This document shows, in pieces, positions 1 through 5,292 of a stretch of DNA of 13,818 bases. Position 1 is the first letter of the stretch. Every line of letters starts with the position of its first letter. A program made the position numbers and the translations under genes. Origin of the DNA: Roseiarcus sp035656495 (lineage in GTDB: Bacteria; Pseudomonadota; Alphaproteobacteria; Rhizobiales; Beijerinckiaceae); contig DASRSL010000238.1 in assembly GCA_035656495.1 (NCBI GenBank), positions 1-13,818 on the forward strand, read 5' to 3'. The notes under the pieces were generated by a model, which was not told the origin of the DNA, searched no databases, and saw only the letters and a program-made list of their open reading frames with translations.

Positions 1-1
1 G

Positions 2-715
2 ACCAACCGGCTGCGAACCGAGGCGCTGGACCATCTCCTCGGCGCGGCGGAGGAAAGCGGCGCTCGACGCTTCGTCGCGCAAAGCTTCTGCGGCTGGCCC
101 TACGCCAGGACGGGAGGGCCTGTGAAGACGGAAGAGGATCCGCTTGATCCCGATCCGCCGCGAGAAATGCGCCGCGCGCTCGACGCGATCCGCCATCTCG
201 AATCCTCGGTCACCGGCTCGCGGCGGCTGGAAGGTGTTGTCCTTCGCTACGGCGCCTTCTACGGGCCGCGCTCGGGAATGTTCGACGGACCGTTCATCCG
301 CCAGGTGCGCGCGAGGCGGGCGCCGATGATCGGCGACGGCGGCGGCTGGTGGTCGTTCCTGCATCTCGATGACGCGGCCTCCGCGACTTCGCTCGCCGTC
401 GAGACCGGCGCCCCCGGCGTCTACAACATCGTCGACGACGAGCCCGCTCCGGTTCGCGAATGGCTGCCGGCGCTCGCCGCGATGCTCGGCGCCAAGCCGC
501 CTCGCCGCATTCCGGCCTTTCTCGCGAGGATCGCGGCCGGCCAGCATATGGTCGCGATGATGACCGAGAATCGCGCCGGCTCGAACCGCAAGGCGCGGGA
601 CGCCCTCGGCTGGCGACCCGCCCACGCCTCCTGGCGGCAGGGTTTTGCGGAGGTCATCGCGCAGGCGCGTGAACCGGCAGCTCAGTCGTTCCGGTCGGCT
701 GCAATTTCACGGTGA
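2..715 (+). CDS. NAD(P)-dependent epimerase/dehydratase family protein (extended SDR), 5' end outside window
   Basis: The frame is open from the first bases of the window, so the start and the N-terminal Rossmann GxxGxxG lie upstream. About 237 residues are visible. The segments RYGAFYGP, a GDGGGWWSFLHLDDAA stretch and GVYNIVDDEP match the substrate-binding half of extended SDR proteins (NAD-dependent epimerase/dehydratase family), where the 'H-x-D-D-A' and 'Y-N-I-V-D-D' blocks are typical. The C-terminal part (NRKARDALGWRPAHASWRQGF) is the usual end of such enzymes. The classical YxxxK pair is not evident where it would be expected, between the SFCGWPY segment and RYGAFYGP; the segment there reads MRRALDAIRHLE. 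The protein may therefore belong to the atypical SDRs, whose substrate cannot be told from sequence. The family is secure, the reaction unknown. The last 34 bases overlap a convergent small gene. Confidence 0.88.
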   Translation, partial: TNRLRTEALDHLLGAAEESGARRFVAQSFCGWPYARTGGPVKTEEDPLDPDPPREMRRALDAIRHLESSVTGSRRLEGVVLRYGAFYGPRSGMFDGPFIRQVRARRAPMIGDGGGWWSFLHLDDAASATSLAVETGAPGVYNIVDDEPAPVREWLPALAAMLGAKPPRRIPAFLARIAAGQHMVAMMTENRAGSNRKARDALGWRPAHASWRQGFAEVIAQAREPAAQSFRSAAISR

Positions 716-885
716 GCGACAGGCTGCCCTCGCCGGCCTCCGATCAGATCGATCAGCTCGAGGAATTCCGTCAGGGACTCGAGCTGCGCCAACGCGTCAC
801 GACGGGAGTCTCCCGTTAAATTGGGCAGTCGTTCCCTGAGTTCGGCGACCTGATCCTCGAAGGTGGCAAGAAGCTCGTTCCGCAT
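682..885 (-). CDS. Small hypothetical protein (67 aa)
   Basis: This ATG-initiated frame of 67 residues begins MRNELLATFEDQVAELRERLP. Its first 50 residues have the alternating charged and leucine pattern of an amphipathic helix (FEDQVAELRERL, ALAQLESLTEFLELIDLIGG), with no cysteines and no membrane segment. The last 15 residues lie antisense to the end of the SDR gene and look less protein-like. No clear ribosome-binding site sits at normal spacing; the nearest AGGA is about 18 nt upstream. I do not recognise the family. A minus-strand open stretch ends with TAA just 4 nt upstream, so this could be the distal cistron of a decayed operon. It may also be only a chance open frame in GC-rich DNA. 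Confidence 0.4.
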   Translation of the reverse strand: MRNELLATFEDQVAELRERLPNLTGDSRRDALAQLESLTEFLELIDLIGGRRGQPVAHREIAADRND

Positions 886-1070
886 GGGCTTATTCCAACT
901 GGTCCTCGCCTGGGGCGATCACCGTTTGCGACGCGGGCTCGCCCTCGCTCGAGAACGCGGGCGGCCCCAGTTCCGGGCAAGCCTAAGCGCCGCCCGCGAC
1001 GACGTCCGTGACGCTCGTCACAGACAAGACCCATTCGACGGAAACGCCCCAGCTGTTACGCAATTACGCA

Positions 1071-1107
1071 ATTACGGTGACACACCCGTCTTTACCCTTT
1101 TGCCTCG
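1071..1107 (+). repeat. Left REP-like repeat of the RAYT element
   Basis: This 37-bp copy differs from the right-hand copies at about five positions (near repeat positions 18-19 and 32-35). It contains a small hairpin, GGTG-ACA-CACC, at 1076-1086. It is preceded by a tandem CAATTACG duplication (1061-1076). The TAA stop of the transposase (1092-1094 on the minus strand) lies inside the repeat, so the repeat supplies the last residues and the stop of the protein. Confidence 0.8.
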
Positions 1108-1778
1108 CTGGCCGCGACATCGCTCTTGGGCTTGCGTCCCCGCTTGCGGGGCGTGACGACGCGGCTGAGGCGGCGACTGATTGCGTCGAGAAACGCATCG
1201 TCGCCGAGCGGACGGCCGATCAGCTCGCTCCGCCGCAGCGCGGCGAAGGCCGGGTCGTCCGCATTCGTGTCGAGAAGATCGGCGAAGCGCGGCGCGCGGT
1301 CGATGAGCGGCTGCACGCGCACGAACCCGTCGTCGCGACCGGCCAGGTGCGCGCGCACGCTCGAGTGAGGCCAATCCCAGGCGCGGTCGACCAGCCGCGC
1401 GCGCACCGGATTGAGCGCCACGTAACGCGCCGCCGCCATCAAATGGCGCTCGTCCATGGCGACGGAGCCGAACCGCCCCTGAAACAGATGGCCGGTTTGG
1501 CGCGCCCGCGCATTGACCAAGCCGGCGTAGAGCCGATGCGCCCTGGCCAACGCCAGCGCGAGCCCGGCCGAGTCGCCGGGCGTCAGGATCAAATGGACGT
1601 GGTTGGGCATCAGGCAATAGGCCCAGCAGGCAACGCCGAAACGGCGGCAGGATTCCCCCAGCCAGTCCTTGTAAAGACGATAGTCCTCCGGCTCGAAGAA
1701 TATTTTCTCGCTGCGATTGCCGCGTTGGGTCACGTGATGGGGCAGGCCGGGCGCGACGATGCGGGCAATGCGGGTCAT
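1092..1778 (-). CDS. REP-associated tyrosine transposase (RAYT, IS200-like Y1 transposase family)
   Basis: The 228-residue protein starts MTRIARIVAPGLPHHVTQRGN, the standard opening of this family. It carries the HUH metal-binding pair in YCLMPNHVHLI (H60, H62) and the candidate nucleophile Y119 in ARYVALNPVRA, with LFQGRFGSVAMD between. These residues are those needed for single-strand cleavage through a 5'-phosphotyrosine link, so the enzyme looks intact. The C-terminal tail is basic (TPRKRGRKPKSD) and may contact DNA. The start ATG is 18 nt from the inner right repeat and has no clear ribosome-binding site, suggesting weak translation. The stop codon lies in the left repeat. RAYTs act on hairpin REP sequences in the genome and are thought to be host-maintained rather than freely mobile. 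Family certain; activity inferred. Confidence 0.93.
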   Translation of the reverse strand: MTRIARIVAPGLPHHVTQRGNRSEKIFFEPEDYRLYKDWLGESCRRFGVACWAYCLMPNHVHLILTPGDSAGLALALARAHRLYAGLVNARARQTGHLFQGRFGSVAMDERHLMAAARYVALNPVRARLVDRAWDWPHSSVRAHLAGRDDGFVRVQPLIDRAPRFADLLDTNADDPAFAALRRSELIGRPLGDDAFLDAISRRLSRVVTPRKRGRKPKSDVAASEAKG

Positions 1779-1796
1779 AGGATAAGCATCGCATGG

Positions 1797-1833
1797 CGGA
1801 GTAAAAGGGTAAAGGAGGGTGTGTCACCGTAAT
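1797..1833 (-). repeat. Right REP-like repeat, inner copy
   Basis: On the plus strand this reads CGGAGTAAAAGGGTAAAGG followed by AGGGTGTGTCACCGTAAT. It is identical over 37 bp to the outer copy and is the inverted counterpart of the left repeat. It holds the hairpin GGTG-TGT-CACC. It lies just upstream of the transposase start, so it could carry promoter or autoregulatory functions. Confidence 0.85.
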
Positions 1834-1837
1834 TCGC

Positions 1838-1874
1838 CGGAGTAAAAGGGTAAAGGAGGGTGTGTCACCGTAAT
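1838..1874 (-). repeat. Right REP-like repeat, outer copy (tandem duplicate)
   Basis: This is an exact 37-bp copy of the inner right repeat in direct orientation, with a repeat period of 41 bp (4-nt spacer TCGC). It is the right-most recognisable part of the element; the dehydrogenase gene starts 96 bp further on. Confidence 0.85.
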
Positions 1875-1958
1875 CCAACCATTTGTGCGGCTTCCGCGTA
1901 GTATCGCCGGCGTGCGGGTTGCACTATATCCGCGCCCAGCCCGGTCTCGAGGCGCAGC

Positions 1959-1965
1959 AAGGAGG
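1959..1965 (+). promoter_or_regulatory. Strong ribosome-binding site of the dehydrogenase gene
   Basis: AAGGAGG lies 5 nt before ATG 1971. It is the best Shine-Dalgarno match in the window and fixes the start of the following gene. Confidence 0.8.
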
Positions 1966-1970
1966 ACCTG

Positions 1971-2828
1971 ATGAAAATCGCATTTTTCGGCGCGGGACTG
2001 ATGGGGGCGGGCTTCATTCGCCGGATGCTGGAGAACGCCCATCAGGTCAATGTCTGGAACCGCGATCCGGCCAAGGCGACGGCGCTCGAGGTCGACGGCG
2101 CGCGCGCCTTCGCCGACGCGGCGGAGGCGATCAAGGACGTCGAGCGCATTCATCTGTCGCTCTCGGACGACGCCTCGGTCGATTCCGTGCTGGAGCCGCT
2201 CGCGGGCTCGATCCCGGCCTCGACCTTCATCATCGACCACACGACCACGGCGCCGACGCCGACCGTCGAACGGATCGCGCGCTGGGCCGGGCGGGGCAAC
2301 GTCTTCATCCATGCGCCGGTGTTCATGACCCCGGTGAACACGCGCGAGGGAATCGGCATGATGCTGATCTCCGGCGATCCCGCGCAATGCGGGGCCGTCA
2401 TGCCGGAGCTCGAGACGATGACCGGAGTGGTCGTCAACCTCGGGCCGAAGCCGGGCGTCGCCGCCGCTTACAAGCTGTTCGGCAATCTGACGCTGATCGG
2501 CATGATGGGCGTCGTCGCGGACGTCGTGCGCCTCGCCCATGCGGTCGGCGTCGCCCCCGCCGACGCGGTCGCGATGTTCAAGGAATTCAATCCCGGGCAG
2601 TTCCTGCCGGCCCGCGCCGCCAAGGTCGCCTCCGGTCCATACGAACCGCCGTCCTTCACCGTCGCCATGGCGCGCAAGGACGTGCGGCTGATGATCGACG
2701 AGGCCGCGCGCCACGATGTCGCGCTCGCCCTCATGCCGGGCGTGGCGGCGCTCTACGACGCGGCGATCGCGCGCGGCGAGGGCGGCCGCGACACGAGCGC
2801 GGCGTTCCGCTTCCCAATTGAGGGGTGA
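1971..2828 (+). CDS. NAD(P)-dependent oxidoreductase, 3-hydroxyisobutyrate dehydrogenase (beta-hydroxyacid dehydrogenase) family
   Basis: The 285-residue protein opens with a Rossmann motif, KIAFFGAGLMGAGFIRRML (GxGxxG at 7-12), and has the second-strand NRD at 30-32 seen in NADP-preferring members. The catalytic lysine motif is present as GVAAAYKLFGN (K168, N172). The substrate loop reads HAPVFMTPVNTREG (114-127) rather than the usual APVSGG-type block, so the substrate probably differs from 3-hydroxyisobutyrate. Glyoxylate, succinic semialdehyde or an unknown hydroxyacid or imine are possible. The length matches the family (about 290). It is a cytosolic enzyme acting alone: the upstream neighbour is the RAYT element and the downstream region is repeats, so context gives no pathway. 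Start and ribosome-binding site are excellent. Confidence 0.93.
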   Translation: MKIAFFGAGLMGAGFIRRMLENAHQVNVWNRDPAKATALEVDGARAFADAAEAIKDVERIHLSLSDDASVDSVLEPLAGSIPASTFIIDHTTTAPTPTVERIARWAGRGNVFIHAPVFMTPVNTREGIGMMLISGDPAQCGAVMPELETMTGVVVNLGPKPGVAAAYKLFGNLTLIGMMGVVADVVRLAHAVGVAPADAVAMFKEFNPGQFLPARAAKVASGPYEPPSFTVAMARKDVRLMIDEAARHDVALALMPGVAALYDAAIARGEGGRDTSAAFRFPIEG

Positions 2829-2980
2829 ACGAGCCTGTAGGTCCGGGCGTGGACGACATCGTCGCGTTTGTTCGCGTCATGGCCGCAATGCTTAAGGGGA
2901 GAGCGGCAGGTCAGGGGTGCGTTACAGCCGCGTTTGCGCGCGGAAAGCGCCCAACAGGCGGCGCATCAAGGTTCGAGTTG

Positions 2981-3158
2981 TCCCTGCATTTTGCCGAACA
3001 GGGAACTTGAATTCCCTGATCGCCCAAAAAATCTCCCTGTTCGCCCGCGTAGGGAATTCTCTCGGCATGCATTGGAATCGTTGTGTTTTTATGGACAGTA
3101 TCCTCCCGAATGGGCCGAAAATCGAGAAGTTCGCTGCTTTTTTCCCTGCCGCAGGGAA
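2981..3158. repeat. Cluster of TTCCCTG/CAGGGAA inverted repeats
   Basis: Seven arms of one motif occur in 178 bp: TCCCTG 2981, CAGGGAA 2999, TTCCCTG 3012, TCCCTG 3034, AGGGAA 3051, TTCCCTG 3142 and CAGGGAA 3152. They can pair as hairpins at 2999-3018 (7-bp stem, 6-nt loop) and 3142-3158 (7-bp stem, CCG loop). A 10-bp inverted pair joins 2995-3004 with 3034-3043. The hairpin at 3142-3158 is flanked by a T-run on its 5' plus-strand side, so it is not a normal intrinsic terminator in either direction. It looks like a dispersed intergenic repeat family or a decayed non-autonomous element. Confidence 0.6.
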
Positions 3159-3160
3159 TT

Positions 3161-3189
3161 GGCCGCGCTCGGCCCGGCCGCGCTCGGCC
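3161..3189. repeat. Two tandem 15-bp units, each a hairpin, touching the argH stop
   Basis: GGCCGCGCTCGGCCC occurs twice back to back (3161-3175 and 3176-3190). Each unit forms a 5-bp stem GGCCG/CGGCC with a 4-nt loop. The second copy runs into the argH stop codon (3190-3192, minus strand), so the argH mRNA ends translation directly against a double hairpin. No U-run follows, so RNA stabilisation or Rho-linked termination is more likely than intrinsic termination. Confidence 0.6.
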
Positions 3190-4599
3190 CTACGCCTCCG
3201 TGGTCGGAGCTATCTTCGGCGCTCCGAGCCGCTTCAGCCACGCCTTCGCCTGCCGCCTGACATTGGCTGGGGCCGTGCCGCCGTACGACGTTCGGCTTTT
3301 CACCGAACGTTCGACGCCGAGCACTTCGAAGGCGTCCTCGGTGATGCGCGGCTCGACGCTTTGCATGTCCGCGAGAGAAAGCTTCTCCAGCGCGACGCCG
3401 CGCTCGGCGGCGAGCGCGACGATGCGGCCGGTCGCGTGGTGCGCGTCGCGGAACGGCATTTTGAGCGCGCGCGCCAGCCAGTCGGCGAGGTCGGTGGCGG
3501 TGGCGTAGCCCGCGCCCGCCGCCGCCTTCATCCGCTTGGCGTCGGGCGTCATGTCCCTGACTAGGCCGGTCGTCGCGGCGAGGCAGAGCGACAACGTCTC
3601 GAGCGCGTCGAAAACCCCTTCCTTGTCCTCCTGCATGTCTTTCGAGTAGGCGAGCGGCAGGCCCTTCATCACGGTGAGGAGCCCGACCAGCGCTCCGACC
3701 ACCCGGCCGGTCTTGCCGCGCACCAGTTCGGCCGCGTCCGGGTTGCGCTTCTGCGGCATGCTCGAGGAGCCGGTCGAGAAGGCGTCGCTCAGCCTGACGA
3801 AGCCGAACTGCGGCGTCGTCCACAGCACGATCTCCTCGGCGAAGCGCGACAGATGCGTCGCTGCGATCGCCGCTGCGCTCAAGGCCTCGAGGGCGAAGTC
3901 GCGGTCGGCGACGCTGTCGAGCGAATTGGCGGTCGGTCGGTCGAAGCCGAGCGCCTCCGCCGTCATGTCCCGATCGATCGGGAACGAGGTCCCGGCGAGG
4001 GCCGCCGCGCCAAGCGGACATTCGTTGAGGCGCCTGCGGGCGTCGCGAAAGCGGCCGGCGTCGCGCGCCAGCATCTCGACATAGGCGAGCAGATGATGGC
4101 CGAGGGTGACCGGCTGGGCCGATTGCAGGTGGGTGAAGCCCGGCATCACCATGCCGGCGCACTCGAGCGCGCGGGCGGCGAGGGCTTTCTGAAGCTCCGC
4201 GATCTGCAGGAACAGCCCGTCGATCGTGTCGCGCACCCACAGGCGGAAGTCGACCGCCACTTGGTCGTTGCGCGAGCGCGCCGTATGCAGCCGGCCGCCG
4301 GCGGGGCCGACGATCTCGACGAGCCGGCTCTCGACGTTCATATGAATGTCTTCGAGCGCGCGCGAGAAAACGAAGGTTCCCGCCTCGATTTCGCCCTTGA
4401 CCTGCGCGAGACCCTTGGCGATGGCCTCGGCGTCCGAGGCCTCGAGGATGCCCTGGCGCGCCAGCATCGCGACATGGGCCTCGGATCCGGCGATGTCCTG
4501 AGCGGCGAGCTTGCCGTCGAAGTCGATCGAGGCGTTGATCTCCTCCATGATTTCGGCCGGGCCGACGGCGAACCGGCCGCCCCACATCGCATTGCTCAT
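3190..4599 (-). CDS. argH: Argininosuccinate lyase
   Basis: This enzyme splits argininosuccinate into arginine and fumarate, the last step of arginine synthesis, as a cytosolic homotetramer. The 469-residue protein matches the family length and opens MSNAMWGGRF, as usual. The signature GSSSMPQKRNPD (277-288) holds the catalytic serine loop of the fumarase/aspartase superfamily; HTARSRNDQV (105-114) and GFTHLQSAQP (154-163) are the other two conserved blocks, with the general-acid/base histidine in the latter. The first ATG is preferred because homologues begin a few residues before MWGGRF. The ribosome-binding site is weak. The gene is divergent from tlpA with only 27 bp between the two starts. 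Confidence 0.98.
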   Translation of the reverse strand: MSNAMWGGRFAVGPAEIMEEINASIDFDGKLAAQDIAGSEAHVAMLARQGILEASDAEAIAKGLAQVKGEIEAGTFVFSRALEDIHMNVESRLVEIVGPAGGRLHTARSRNDQVAVDFRLWVRDTIDGLFLQIAELQKALAARALECAGMVMPGFTHLQSAQPVTLGHHLLAYVEMLARDAGRFRDARRRLNECPLGAAALAGTSFPIDRDMTAEALGFDRPTANSLDSVADRDFALEALSAAAIAATHLSRFAEEIVLWTTPQFGFVRLSDAFSTGSSSMPQKRNPDAAELVRGKTGRVVGALVGLLTVMKGLPLAYSKDMQEDKEGVFDALETLSLCLAATTGLVRDMTPDAKRMKAAAGAGYATATDLADWLARALKMPFRDAHHATGRIVALAAERGVALEKLSLADMQSVEPRITEDAFEVLGVERSVKSRTSYGGTAPANVRRQAKAWLKRLGAPKIAPTTEA

Positions 4600-4626
4600 G
4601 AGACTTTCGCTCTGAATGGTTCGAGA

Positions 4627-5274
4627 ATGACGAGGACTGAAAAACCGCCGCGCCGGCTTCTCCTCCCAGCCGCGCTTGGCGTCCTTGCGGCCCTCGCCGC
4701 CGGGGCCGTCCTATACGGGACGCTCGCGCCGGCGGGCAAGGTCGCAGGCGCCTGTCCCCCCGCCTCGAGGGCGCTGGCGGCGAGGCTTGCGCCGCTCGCG
4801 AAGGGCGAGGTCGCCGCGGTTTCGATCGCCTCTCAGCCGGGCGAGGCCCTGCCGCTCGTCTTCGAGCGCCCCGACGGTTCGAAGGCGACGCTCGCCGATT
4901 TCCGCGGAAAGGCAGTGCTCCTCAATTTGTGGGCGACCTGGTGCGTGCCTTGCCGCGTCGAAATGCCGGCGCTCGACCGGCTCGAGGCGCAAGCGGGCGG
5001 CCCGGGCTTCGAGGTCGTCGCTGTCAATGTCGACACCGCCCGTCTCGATCGCCGCGCCGCCTTCCTCGACGGCGTCGGCGTGAAAGCCCTCGCACGCTAC
5101 GCCGACCCGAGCGGCGACGCCTTCGAAACGCTGCGCAAGGACGGCAAGGCGCTCGGTTTGCCGGTGACCATGCTGATCGACCGGAACGGGTGCGAGGTCG
5201 GCTCCGCCGCCGGCGCGGTCAAATGGGATTCGGACGACGCCGAGGCGCTCGTCGGCGCGCTCAAGGGCGAGTGA
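4627..5274 (+). CDS. tlpA: TlpA-type membrane-anchored thiol:disulfide oxidoreductase
   Basis: The 215-residue protein has an arginine-rich N-terminus, one membrane anchor at about 11-31 (LLLPAALGVLAALAAGAVLY) and a periplasmic thioredoxin fold with WCVPC (C106, C109) in the NLWATWCVPCR block and the cis-proline segment GLPVTMLIDRNG. In Bradyrhizobium, TlpA is a periplasmic reductant that keeps ScoI and CoxB cysteines reduced for CuA assembly of cytochrome aa3 oxidase. The anchor, motif and argH neighbourhood here suggest the same job. The ATG at 4627 is chosen because the upstream open frame is antisense to argH and the anchor begins just after it. Two further cysteines (C43 and C197) match the extra pair seen in TlpA-like proteins, but their pairing is a guess. 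A role in cytochrome c maturation is the alternative. Confidence 0.92.
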   Translation: MTRTEKPPRRLLLPAALGVLAALAAGAVLYGTLAPAGKVAGACPPASRALAARLAPLAKGEVAAVSIASQPGEALPLVFERPDGSKATLADFRGKAVLLNLWATWCVPCRVEMPALDRLEAQAGGPGFEVVAVNVDTARLDRRAAFLDGVGVKALARYADPSGDAFETLRKDGKALGLPVTMLIDRNGCEVGSAAGAVKWDSDDAEALVGALKGE

Positions 5275-5292
5275 GCAGCGACGGAGCGAGCA

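Larger units (their letters stand above)
1071..1874. mobile_element. RAYT element (REPtron-like): transposase gene bounded by inverted 37-bp repeats
   Basis: A single transposase gene is bracketed by repeats in opposite orientation: one copy at 1071-1107, reading ATTACGGTGACACACCC on the plus strand, and two copies at 1797-1833 and 1838-1874 reading the same on the minus strand. Nothing but the transposase lies between them. This layout (a Y1/HUH transposase with flanking inverted REP-like repeats) is that of REPtrons of the IS200-related RAYT group. These are usually single-copy, domesticated and vertically inherited, with the REPs dispersed elsewhere. I see no target duplication. The outer boundary is set only by the repeats visible here. 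Confidence 0.75.
2829..3189. other. 361-bp gene-free spacer with clustered repeats
   Basis: Between the dehydrogenase and the argH stop I see no credible gene on either strand. The first 150 bp are featureless. From 2981 the spacer is less GC-rich and filled with inverted repeats, described separately. In some Hyphomicrobiales, from memory, argH is followed by a small lipoprotein gene and lysA; neither is present here. Confidence 0.6.

Noticed and set aside
1008..1832. Long plus-strand frame across the RAYT gene
   Set aside because: It is antisense to the transposase and shows no family motif.
1072..1878. 268-codon minus-strand frame that spans all three repeats
   Set aside because: Its ends are translations of the repeats and its middle is a shifted reading of the transposase; repeat periodicity alone makes it look regular.
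1824..2714. Minus-strand frame across the dehydrogenase gene
   Set aside because: It is histidine/arginine-rich, antisense to a certain gene, with no ribosome-binding site.
3142..3158. Intrinsic terminator of argH
   Set aside because: The stem-loop is followed by A residues, not U, on the argH strand, and the T-run is on the wrong side for the plus strand.
2981..3158. CRISPR array
   Set aside because: The motif is short, occurs in both orientations and has irregular spacing; no cas genes are present.
3089..4585. 498-codon minus-strand frame across argH
   Set aside because: It is arginine- and glycine-rich, a frame shadow of the certain argH gene.
3853..5274. Long plus-strand frame that would fuse over 250 residues to the front of TlpA
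   Set aside because: The extra part is antisense to argH and protein-unlike; the membrane anchor and family length place the start at 4627.
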